Below, one piece after another: positions 7,230 through 13,174 of a DNA stretch of 13,174 nucleotides (position 1 is the stretch's first letter; each line of letters starts with the position of its first letter). Where the stretch lies: assembly GCA_943354655.1 (NCBI GenBank), contig CALRCT010000002.1, positions 1 to 13,174 of the forward strand, given 5' to 3'. Source of the DNA: an uncultured Candidatus Saccharimonas sp. Its GTDB lineage: Bacteria > Patescibacteriota > Saccharimonadia > Saccharimonadales > SZUA-47. The position numbers were made by a program, and so were the translations under genes. The notes below the pieces were generated by a model, which saw only the letters and a program-made list of their open reading frames with translations, did no database searches and was not told the DNA's origin.

Positions 7230-8501
7230 ATGAAACATACTGTAAAAGAACACACACTAAAAAACGGACTAAAAGGACTTGTTTTGCACGTGCCCGAAGC
7301 ACCGGTTATAAGCATAGAATTTAGTTTTAGAGCAGGTGAGTTTTTATTAGATAGAAACAAGTGGGAAACAGCACACGTCATGGAACATTTAATGTTGGGC
7401 GCGAATGGTAGTTTTAAAACTGCCAGAGCATTTCAGGCCGAACTAGAAAAAAATGGTGCATACAGTAATGCCAGTACAAGTGCTTACGACGTAAATTACG
7501 AAGTCGAATGTGCCGCATTCGAAGCTGACAGAGTAATTAAATTACTTATTGGAGCAATAGAATCGCCTATTTTTAAACCTAGTGAATTTAAGGCAGAATT
7601 TGGCAACGTATCAGAAGAACTAGTAGGGCGATCAAATAATCATTTTAGAACTCTTAACCTAGCTTTAAGAACGGCACTTGGATTTTATAGCGTACCAGAT
7701 CAAGAACGTGTCGAACTAATGAAAAACGTTAGCCTAGAAGACGTCAAAGAACATTATGCACAAACACACAGTATAAGTAATGCCCGATTTGTTATTGCAG
7801 GTGACGTAAAACCAAGTCATATTAAACTTCTTGAATCAATGAAACTACCTGGTACAACAGAAAGAATTTCACTACCAGACGAAAAACCCAAAGTACTTAA
7901 TACCCCGGTAACAATATTAAGAAAAGATGTACCAAATATATATTTTTATATAGATTCATACGCACCAAGACTCTTAAACCAAACAGAAAAAGACGCACTT
8001 TCTGTAGCGTCAACGCTATTAACAGAAACACTACATTCAAAATTATTAGGTGCAGCCAGAGAAAAAGGACTAGTTTACGCTATGGGCTCTGGGCAACAAC
8101 AAATTAAAGGTTATAGTAGTTTTTGGTTAGGTGCTCAAGTTAGCAAAAAAAATGCAGTAAAATTATTTGACCTTACACGTGACGTATTTCAGGGTATGAA
8201 ACAAGGTGGTATTACCGCAGAAGAACTTGATTCCGCAAAACAGTATATGAAGGGCAGGCACGCTCGTTCTGCGCAGACTGTAACCGGTTTATTAGGAAAA
8301 TACAGTCACGAATACTATCAAACCGACGAATATATAGACGAAGCATCGTTCCAGGACAGAATAGAATCAGTTACCGCAAAAGATGTTTGTGACGTGCTAA
8401 ATCTTACATGCAGTGGCGAATGGGCTTTTGGTTTATTGGGCGACATATCAGACACTACGTCATCACTTTTGTATGACAAAGTAGTCAGCGTGTTACACTA
8501 A
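7230..8501 (+). CDS. M16 family zinc metallopeptidase (M16B-like)
   Basis: A predicted zinc peptidase of the pitrilysin/processing-peptidase clan. The inverted zinc motif HVMEH lies at 49-53, with His49, Glu52 (general base) and His53. The third ligand, Glu130 in NVSEELVGR, is exactly 76 residues further on, matching the family pattern HxxEH-x76-E. NASTSAYDVNYEV (80-92) is the usual following strand. The second, non-catalytic half (about 215-423) carries REKGLVYAMGSG (277-288) with the conserved Arg277 and Tyr283 that complete the substrate chamber. At 423 residues it is a complete two-domain protein. No signal peptide or membrane segment is seen, so it is probably cytosolic, with peptide turnover as the likely role. 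It lies between secA and prfB, which are neighbours in Bacillus, so it looks like a lineage insertion into an old order. It is followed after nine bases by prfB. Confidence 0.92.
   Translation: MKHTVKEHTLKNGLKGLVLHVPEAPVISIEFSFRAGEFLLDRNKWETAHVMEHLMLGANGSFKTARAFQAELEKNGAYSNASTSAYDVNYEVECAAFEADRVIKLLIGAIESPIFKPSEFKAEFGNVSEELVGRSNNHFRTLNLALRTALGFYSVPDQERVELMKNVSLEDVKEHYAQTHSISNARFVIAGDVKPSHIKLLESMKLPGTTERISLPDEKPKVLNTPVTILRKDVPNIYFYIDSYAPRLLNQTEKDALSVASTLLTETLHSKLLGAAREKGLVYAMGSGQQQIKGYSSFWLGAQVSKKNAVKLFDLTRDVFQGMKQGGITAEELDSAKQYMKGRHARSAQTVTGLLGKYSHEYYQTDEYIDEASFQDRIESVTAKDVCDVLNLTCSGEWAFGLLGDISDTTSSLLYDKVVSVLH
8473..8499 (+). promoter_or_regulatory. Weak candidate promoter inside the end of the M16 gene, reading into prfB
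   Basis: ATGACA (8473-8478, five of six to the -35 consensus) is followed after 15 bases by TGT-TACACT (-10 at 8494-8499, with a TGn extension). This would start transcription near 8506, a few bases before the prfB GTG, which also lacks a Shine-Dalgarno. The spacer is short and the -10 imperfect, so this is only a candidate. Confidence 0.3.
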
Positions 8502-8510
8502 TCACATAAC

Positions 8511-9596
8511 GTGGAAGACTTAAATAAATCAGTCGAACAACTTAAAAACTTGGTATCTAAGACTAAGTTAAAAGTACCAATAATTAAATTTCAAAATGAA
8601 CTAAAAGACTACGAAGACTTAATGAATGATCCAATATTTTGGTCAGACGTAGCTAAGGCTCAAGAAATATCAAAAAAACAATCAGTACTAAAAAAAACTA
8701 TAGATTTTTGGACATTATTAGACGATAAAATAATAGAAATCATTGAACTCATAGAACTAGACGACAGTTCTTTAATTCCAGACATAAAAAAACAGTTTGA
8801 CGAAGTAAATAAAAACTTCTTAGAAGCAAAACGAGAACTAGAATTTAACGGAGTTTACGATAATAACGACGTAATTTTAAGAATTTTAGCCGGTGCTGGA
8901 GGTACCGATGCACAGGATTGGGCTGGAATGTTGCTGCGCATGTATATTCGCTACTGCGAATCGCACGATATCAAAACAGCCATCTTAGACGAATCACCTG
9001 GCGACGAAGCAGGAATAAAAAGTGTCACTATGAGTTTGTCGGGAGGCTCTTATTTGTACGGAAAATTAAGAGGTGAACATGGAGTACACAGGCTTGTAAG
9101 GTTAAGCCCATTTAATGCAGATTCACTAAGACAAACAAGTTTTGCACGTGTCGAAATTATGCCTAAAATTGACCAAAGTACCGATCTAGAAATTGACGAA
9201 AAAGATTTAAAAATAGATGTTTACAGAAGTGGCGGAAAGGGTGGTCAAAGCGTAAACACTACTGATTCGGCCGTAAGAATCACCCATATTCCAACTAATA
9301 TTGTTGTAGCAATTCAGAACGAAAGATCGCAGTTACAAAATAAAGAAACAGCAATGACTATTTTACGCTCAAAGCTTGCGGCACTTGCAACCGAACAGCA
9401 CAAAGAAAAAATATCTGAACTTAGAGGTCCAAATGAAGAAGCTGCATGGGGTAATCAGATCAGAAATTATGTATTACATCCCTATAAAATGGTAAAAGAT
9501 TTGCGTAGCTCTTACGAAACTAGTGACACCGATGCAGTTTTAGACGGTAAATTAGACGAATTTATAACTGCGTATTTAGAGTCAACTAAGCAGTAG
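8511..9596 (+). CDS. prfB: Peptide chain release factor 2 (RF2)
   Basis: Recognises UGA and UAA stop codons and triggers peptide release. The class is set by the tripeptide SPF (199-201) in the codon-recognition domain and by GGQ (244-246) in the peptidyl-hydrolysis loop RSGGKGGQSVN (239-249). The N-terminal helical domain (about 1-105) aligns by eye with RF2 from its first residues, so the protein is whole at 361 residues. The programmed +1 frameshift found in most bacterial prfB genes, an in-frame UGA near codon 25 after an AGGGGG-like site, is absent: codons 15-35 are all sense. Autoregulation by frameshifting is therefore not expected. The start is a GTG with no Shine-Dalgarno, nine bases after the M16 stop. 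The gene shares the secA-prfB-ftsE order of Firmicutes. Confidence 0.97.
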   Translation: MEDLNKSVEQLKNLVSKTKLKVPIIKFQNELKDYEDLMNDPIFWSDVAKAQEISKKQSVLKKTIDFWTLLDDKIIEIIELIELDDSSLIPDIKKQFDEVNKNFLEAKRELEFNGVYDNNDVILRILAGAGGTDAQDWAGMLLRMYIRYCESHDIKTAILDESPGDEAGIKSVTMSLSGGSYLYGKLRGEHGVHRLVRLSPFNADSLRQTSFARVEIMPKIDQSTDLEIDEKDLKIDVYRSGGKGGQSVNTTDSAVRITHIPTNIVVAIQNERSQLQNKETAMTILRSKLAALATEQHKEKISELRGPNEEAAWGNQIRNYVLHPYKMVKDLRSSYETSDTDAVLDGKLDEFITAYLESTKQ

Positions 9597-9611
9597 TGCT
9601 ATACTTATAAC
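9597..9611 (+). promoter_or_regulatory. Extended -10 promoter (TGC-TATACT) for ftsE, leaderless
   Basis: TGC (9597-9599) precedes TATACT (9600-9605); exactly six bases later comes the ftsE GTG. The same six-base gap is seen at two other promoters in this window and places the transcript start on the start codon. No Shine-Dalgarno is present. The -10 differs from consensus at one position and no -35 is clear. Confidence 0.5.
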
Positions 9612-10289
9612 GTGATACTTTTAGATCGAGTTAGCAAAAGCTATAACAAAAAGGGAATTGCGCTAGAACGCATTAGTCTTCATGTTGAGCCTAAAGAATT
9701 TGTTATTATTGTTGGTACCAGCGGTGCGGGCAAAAGCACACTACTTAAACTGCTAACCAGAGAAGAAAAGCCAACTAGTGGCAAGATTATTGTTGGTGGA
9801 ATAGACTACGAACGACTAAAAGACAAAGACATACCTTATTTACGAAGAAAAATCGGAGTTGTGTTTCAGGACTTTAAATTACTACCAGGAAAAACCGTAT
9901 TCGAAAACGTAGCATTTGCACTAGAGATTGTAGGATTATCTAATAAAGAAATCAGACACACTGTGCCTAAAGTACTTGATCTTGTTGGCCTAAAAGGCAA
10001 GGCAGATAATTACCCAGGCGAATTATCTGGTGGAGAAAGACAACGTGTAGCAATAGCAAGAGCAGTTGTACGGCAGCCTAAAATTCTTATTGCAGACGAA
10101 CCTACTGGCAACCTTGACCCTAAGCACGCATGGGATGTAATTAGAGTTCTAGAAAAAATTAATCATTATGGAACAACGGTTCTTTTAACTACTCATAACC
10201 AAGAAATCGTAAATAAGTTAAAACGTAGAGTTATTACAATAACAGATGGCCATATAGTGTCCGACAAATCTGGCGGCAGTTATAAATGA
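9612..10289 (+). CDS. ftsE: Cell division ATP-binding protein FtsE
   Basis: ATPase subunit of the FtsEX complex at the division septum; ATP cycling is thought to move FtsX and so switch on an extracellular peptidoglycan hydrolase. A standard ABC domain is seen: Walker A GTSGAGKS (35-42), Q-loop Gln86 in VVFQDFKLLPGKTVFENVAF (83-102; the LLPGKTVFENV stretch is FtsE-like), signature LSGGERQ (138-144), Walker B ILIADEPTGNLDP (158-170) with Glu163, and H-loop His195. At 225 residues the length fits FtsE. It overlaps ftsX by ATGA, so the two subunits are made together. The GTG start lies directly behind a predicted -10, suggesting a leaderless message. Confidence 0.96.
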   Translation: MILLDRVSKSYNKKGIALERISLHVEPKEFVIIVGTSGAGKSTLLKLLTREEKPTSGKIIVGGIDYERLKDKDIPYLRRKIGVVFQDFKLLPGKTVFENVAFALEIVGLSNKEIRHTVPKVLDLVGLKGKADNYPGELSGGERQRVAIARAVVRQPKILIADEPTGNLDPKHAWDVIRVLEKINHYGTTVLLTTHNQEIVNKLKRRVITITDGHIVSDKSGGSYK

Positions 10290-11233
10290 AAAGAAAACTA
10301 ATTAGTCTTTTACGAATCATACGATCAGGAGGCAATAACTTTATAAGAAACGCCTGGTTATCTATTGCTGCAACAGCAGTTATGATGGTCGCTTTAACTA
10401 TAATACTTTCTGCAGTAGTACTTAATGTTACTGCCCGCAATGCAGTAAAAGAACTAAGCAAAAAAATCAAAGTTACTGTTTACCTTAAAGATGACGTTTC
10501 AGAACCACGACGCACTATTATAATGAGTAGGCTAAAAGCCGAACAAGGTGTAGACGACGTAGCTTATGTTGATCGCCGTGAGGCCGAACGAAGATTCAAA
10601 ACGAATGTTTCAGACGGCGACAAAGTATTTATAGAACAAGCTCTTGCACTAACTGGCAACACAACCTTACCAGAATCACTCGAAGTATCTTTAACAGATT
10701 TATCTAAGAGTGGGGCAGTAGTAAAGGTGGCAAAAGAAGATGGCTATAAAGATGCTGTAGACGATGTGTCGGTGGGCAAAAATGACGTTGCAAAAGAAAC
10801 TATCGAACGTGCAACTAGTGCTCAAAAATATATAGTCCGAGGTAGTATTTTTGCCGCAGTATTATTTGCCGCAGTATCGGTGTTGATTATTTTTAACACA
10901 ATACGTATGGCGATTTTTACAAGAGGCGAAGAAATAAGAATAATGAAGCTAATAGGTGCTACGCCAAACTACATCAGAGGTCCATTTTTAGTTGAATCAT
11001 GTATGTACGGCATAATTGCCGGTATATTAGCTAATGTATCTGTATATACTGCAATTTTAAGCCTAGGTCCTAAACTGCAAAATCAAGCAGAATTTGCACA
11101 AAGCTATAACTTTTTTACTAGCACGGGCATGATGTTTCTTTTGTTGTTTGCATCTGTATTTTTAGGAATAATTGTAGGAATTGTTTCGTCACTTCTTGCA
11201 ATGCATAAACACTTAAAACTTAAACACTGGTAG
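10286..11233 (+). CDS. ftsX: Cell division permease-like protein FtsX
   Basis: Membrane partner of FtsE. Four transmembrane segments are seen at about 24-47, 186-208, 236-260 and 281-305. A large extracellular loop of about 135 residues lies between the first and second, the FtsX arrangement; this loop is the part that contacts the hydrolase in other species. The cytoplasmic segment FTRGEEIRIMKLIGATPNYI (211-230) is the conserved FtsX coupling region, and the N-terminal cytoplasmic stretch is basic (KRKLISLLRIIR). At 315 residues it is full length. The start overlaps the ftsE stop (ATGA). There is no good Shine-Dalgarno, so initiation probably depends on coupling to ftsE. Confidence 0.95.
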   Translation: MKRKLISLLRIIRSGGNNFIRNAWLSIAATAVMMVALTIILSAVVLNVTARNAVKELSKKIKVTVYLKDDVSEPRRTIIMSRLKAEQGVDDVAYVDRREAERRFKTNVSDGDKVFIEQALALTGNTTLPESLEVSLTDLSKSGAVVKVAKEDGYKDAVDDVSVGKNDVAKETIERATSAQKYIVRGSIFAAVLFAAVSVLIIFNTIRMAIFTRGEEIRIMKLIGATPNYIRGPFLVESCMYGIIAGILANVSVYTAILSLGPKLQNQAEFAQSYNFFTSTGMMFLLLFASVFLGIIVGIVSSLLAMHKHLKLKHW

Positions 11234-11250
11234 GTAACTAAACCCTAATA

Positions 11251-11285
11251 TTGCTTATTTATAGTGTTTATGCTATAATAATCAA
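11251..11285 (+). promoter_or_regulatory. Promoter (TTGCTT-17-TATAAT, extended -10) for the 202-residue gene, leaderless
   Basis: This is the best-formed promoter in the window. A TTGCTT -35 (11251-11256), a 17-base spacer, a TGC extension (11271-11273) and TATAAT (11274-11279) are followed six bases later by the ATG. The predicted transcript start coincides with the A of ATG, and there is no Shine-Dalgarno. Confidence 0.75.
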
Positions 11286-11894
11286 ATGATTCACGAATCG
11301 AACGAACATCTTAAAGATCCACTTGTAAGCCTTAAGCATGACTTAAAAAATCTTGCAAAAATTTACGCACTTTCAGCCGACAGGTCGGATTCGTACTTAC
11401 ACCCTGACGGTAGTGTTTATACTATCGAAAGTCCTTGGCATGATACTCTACATTTTCCTGAAGGAAACAATTTTCGTTCGTATTCAGTAACTTATGACGA
11501 AGGTTCTAGCCTTGATTCAGAACTAAAACAAACGTCATACAATCTAGATGTATATACAGGTAAGTTGTTTAAAATTGTTCAAACTACTTCTTCAAAAAGT
11601 ACTAGTAACGAAAAATACAAACCCGTAGATGATTTAAACGCTGAGTTTGATGTTTTAAGAGGATTATTTACTCAGGGATTAAAAGCCCGTAATTATAATG
11701 ACGATGTTGTAACTGAAGAAGTTAACAATATTATGAATAAAAAATTTAGCGACGAAATGGTGCCATTAATTAGTAATATCGAAGACGAATCATACGATAC
11801 TACTACCGAGATTTTTTCTGAAGAAGATATTAACCCAGTCGAATTAGAGCATACGATTAGCCAAGCTTTAATAGCTGCTAATACTCAACAATAG
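11286..11894 (+). CDS. Acidic protein of unknown function between ftsX and the CHAP hydrolase gene
   Basis: I do not recognise this 202-residue protein. It has no signal peptide or membrane segment and no cysteine, so it is probably cytoplasmic. Residues 1-30 look helical (KDPLVSLKHDLKNLAKIYAL, 10-29). Residues 38-100 are rich in aromatic and beta-type residues (GSVYTIESPWHDTLHF, 42-57; FRSYSVTYDEG, 63-73; LDVYTGKLFKIVQTT, 87-101) and may form a small beta domain. Residues 115-190 are helical and strongly acidic (FSEEDINPVELEHTI, 177-191). Codon use looks like that of its neighbours, arguing against recent import. Good start evidence comes from a well-formed promoter six bases upstream. Its position between ftsX and the secreted hydrolase suggests a cell-envelope or division link, but this is only context. 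Confidence 0.75.
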   Translation: MIHESNEHLKDPLVSLKHDLKNLAKIYALSADRSDSYLHPDGSVYTIESPWHDTLHFPEGNNFRSYSVTYDEGSSLDSELKQTSYNLDVYTGKLFKIVQTTSSKSTSNEKYKPVDDLNAEFDVLRGLFTQGLKARNYNDDVVTEEVNNIMNKKFSDEMVPLISNIEDESYDTTTEIFSEEDINPVELEHTISQALIAANTQQ

Positions 11895-11928
11895 TATATT
11901 GCTATCAAAAAATGTTACCGTGCGCTTA

Positions 11929-11943
11929 TGTTATAATAATTAG
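11929..11943 (+). promoter_or_regulatory. Extended -10 promoter (TGT-TATAAT) for the CHAP hydrolase gene, leaderless
   Basis: TGT (11929-11931) and TATAAT (11932-11937) stand exactly six bases before GTG at 11944. The stretch TTATGnTATAATAAT is shared with the promoter of the preceding gene apart from the n. No -35 at a proper distance and no Shine-Dalgarno are seen; the extended -10 may suffice. Confidence 0.65.
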
Positions 11944-13053
11944 GTGAATAAGACTCTACGTCTAAGACAAAAATTATCTTCGTTTTTTATTATACCTATA
12001 CTTTTTTTTGGGTTTTTAAATAGTAACACAAACGCAATAAGTTCTACCGAACTGTCTGCTCAAGTAAAGGCTCTGCAAGCACAAATCAATGACGGTAATG
12101 CAAAAGCTAAAGAACTATCGGCTCAGGCAGATAACTTAAAAAAAGCAGTAGCTGCATTAGATATTCAAATCGAACAAGCTAATAATCAAATTGCTCAAAC
12201 TACTCTTAAGATTGCCGAACTACAGGCAAATTTAGACGCGACTCAGGCAGAATTAGATAAACAAAAAGACCTGCTTAAAGACAGTATGGTGGCTCTATAC
12301 AAAAAGGGTGGTGCATCGTCGGTAGAACTATTAATTGGCAGCGATAGTTTTTCTCAGTTTATTGACAGTCAAGAATACTTAACAAGGCTAAAATCGGCAA
12401 TCCAAAAATCAACCGAAAAAGTAATTTTGTTAAAACAACAAATTCAATCTCAGCAAGACGAACAAGAAGAATTATTAAAAATTCAACAAGCACAAAAAGA
12501 TGCGGTTGCTGCTAGCCGTAGTGAACGCGTAGGTTTATTAGAACAAACTCAAGGCGACGAAGCGCGATATAGATCAATGGTTAGTTCCTTAAAATCTCAG
12601 CAAGCCGAAGTTAACAAGGCATTATTTGCTCAAATTCAGCTAGAACGAGGCAATGGCAATAACGGTGGTTACCCGTATAACGATTACGCATTTAGTATGA
12701 TTCCTTACGGCTGTGGCCCGGGTGAAGGTCCAGACAGATGGGGCTATTGCACTCGGCAATGCGTAAGTTATGCGGCATGGGCAGTCGAACGTTCTGGTCA
12801 TCAGGCACCAATGTATTACGGAAACGCCAAAAACTGGGTGTATGCAGCACCGGCTTCATGGCAGTTTAATAGTCCAAGAGCAGGCGATGTTGGTGTAGCT
12901 ACAGGTGGTGGTTTTGGGCACGTTGCTTATGTAGAGACCGTGTACGGTGACGGAACCATGAGAATAAGTCAGTATAACGCACAGGTTTCTGGTGAATATA
13001 GTGAAGCAACAGTATCGGTATATTTCTTTAATAAATACATACGTTTTCCTTAA
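11944..13053 (+). CDS. Secreted coiled-coil/CHAP peptidoglycan hydrolase, PcsB-like
   Basis: A predicted exported wall hydrolase for daughter-cell separation. The signal peptide has a basic start (K3, R6, R8, K10), a hydrophobic core SFFIIPILFFGFL (13-25) and a likely cut after Ala31 in NTNA. A long coiled coil (about 34-235) follows, rich in Q, A, K and E. A Gly/Asn linker (236-242) leads to a C-terminal CHAP domain (243-369) with the nucleophile Cys273 in CTRQCVSYAAW (269-279), His326 in GHVAYVE (325-331), and Asn345 in SQYNAQ as likely third residue. The layout matches streptococcal PcsB, whose coiled coil is held by FtsX and released for activity. Linkage to ftsEX suggests the same regulation; cleavage type (amidase or endopeptidase) cannot be told. 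GTG is chosen as start because it gives the signal peptide and sits six bases from the -10. Confidence 0.9.
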   Translation: MNKTLRLRQKLSSFFIIPILFFGFLNSNTNAISSTELSAQVKALQAQINDGNAKAKELSAQADNLKKAVAALDIQIEQANNQIAQTTLKIAELQANLDATQAELDKQKDLLKDSMVALYKKGGASSVELLIGSDSFSQFIDSQEYLTRLKSAIQKSTEKVILLKQQIQSQQDEQEELLKIQQAQKDAVAASRSERVGLLEQTQGDEARYRSMVSSLKSQQAEVNKALFAQIQLERGNGNNGGYPYNDYAFSMIPYGCGPGEGPDRWGYCTRQCVSYAAWAVERSGHQAPMYYGNAKNWVYAAPASWQFNSPRAGDVGVATGGGFGHVAYVETVYGDGTMRISQYNAQVSGEYSEATVSVYFFNKYIRFP

Positions 13054-13081
13054 TTGAAATAATTTGTGCTAAGCCGTAGCG

Positions 13082-13090
13082 TATAATAAA
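13082..13090 (+). promoter_or_regulatory. Promoter -10 (TATAATAAA) for the last partial gene
   Basis: TATAAT at 13082-13087, extended as TATAATAAA, lies 28 bases after the CHAP gene stop. A transcript start near 13094 is expected, giving a leader of about 32 bases that carries a Shine-Dalgarno. No clear -35 is seen at the right distance. Confidence 0.5.
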
Positions 13091-13110
13091 TACAAGTACA
13101 ATAATCAATC

Positions 13111-13116
13111 AGAGGG
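13111..13116 (+). promoter_or_regulatory. Shine-Dalgarno AGAGGG for the last partial gene
   Basis: AGAGGG ends nine bases before the GTG at 13126. It decides the start of the partial gene and marks it as a leadered message, unlike the two genes before it. Confidence 0.5.
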
Positions 13117-13125
13117 AATATTTTA

Positions 13126-13174
13126 GTGGAAGAAAAACAGAAAAATCCAGTTCAGCAACCTGTAAAACCAACAA
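13126..13174 (+). CDS. Partial CDS (first 16 codons), possibly an S41/CtpB-type protease
   Basis: A GTG start begins MEEKQKNPVQQPVKPT and runs off the window. The stretch is polar and proline-rich, as in the cytoplasmic lead of a membrane-anchored protein, but too short to identify. In Bacillus and relatives the gene after ftsE-ftsX-hydrolase is the S41 carboxy-terminal processing protease ctpB, so that is the leading guess from gene order alone. A promoter -10 and an AGAGGG ribosome site upstream support it being a real gene. Confidence 0.55.
   Translation, partial: MEEKQKNPVQQPVKPT

Noticed and set aside
8511..8620. Programmed +1 frameshift site in prfB
   Set aside because: The frame is continuous and aligns with RF2 from the first residues; no in-frame UGA or SD-like stimulator is present.
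9606..9611. TATAAC directly before the ftsE GTG as the -10
   Set aside because: It leaves no room for transcription to start before the codon; TGC-TATACT six bases further upstream fits the spacing seen at other genes.
14..13053. Reassigned UGA (genetic code 25) as in Gracilibacteria and Absconditabacteria
   Set aside because: All reading frames are full length without UGA read-through, and serS and ftsE end in TGA at the expected protein ends.

Overview
The window is a compact, AT-rich bacterial chromosome segment with twelve complete genes and the start of a thirteenth, all on the + strand. It is housekeeping in character. I see no tRNA or rRNA gene, CRISPR array, insertion sequence, prophage gene or integration site. 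The gene content, the very short intergenic gaps, a TrmA/RlmD-type methyltransferase without its iron-sulfur cysteines and a short HPF suggest a Patescibacteria/CPR genome, most like Candidatus Saccharibacteria (TM7). That placement is inference from protein character, not a search result. UGA is a normal stop codon here: serS and ftsE end in TGA, and neither shows read-through into a longer homologous protein. This argues against the recoded-UGA CPR lineages.

Layout. Positions 14-2788 hold an RNA-modification pair (RlmD/TrmA-like uracil-C5 methyltransferase and RsmE) and a RecB/Cas4-like PD-(D/E)XK nuclease with four cysteines. Positions 2814-4423 hold serS and a short hibernation factor (HPF/RaiA) joined by an ATGA overlap. 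Positions 4424-4533 hold a promoter and a structured leader with two perfect hairpins, followed by secA (4534-7140). A gap with several inverted repeats leads to an M16 zinc peptidase (7230-8501), then prfB (RF2, 8511-9596). The cell-division part follows: ftsE and ftsX (9612-11233, ATGA overlap), an acidic protein of unknown function (11286-11894), a secreted coiled-coil/CHAP peptidoglycan hydrolase of PcsB type (11944-13053), and the first 16 codons of a further gene.

The order hpf-secA-prfB-ftsE-ftsX-peptidoglycan hydrolase resembles the order in Bacillus subtilis and relatives, where a ctpB-type S41 protease follows. Here the M16 peptidase and the 202-residue unknown protein interrupt that order. 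The likely working unit at the 3' end is an FtsEX ATPase/permease that activates the CHAP hydrolase across the membrane for septal wall cleavage.

The most striking non-coding signal is a repeated promoter form. The 9-mer TATAATAAT, or a close variant, lies upstream of serS, secA, the unknown gene, the CHAP gene and the last partial gene. For the unknown gene, the CHAP gene and ftsE, exactly six bases separate the -10 hexamer from the start codon, which predicts leaderless mRNAs. secA and the partial last gene instead have leaders and Shine-Dalgarno sequences, so the segment appears to mix two modes of translation initiation.
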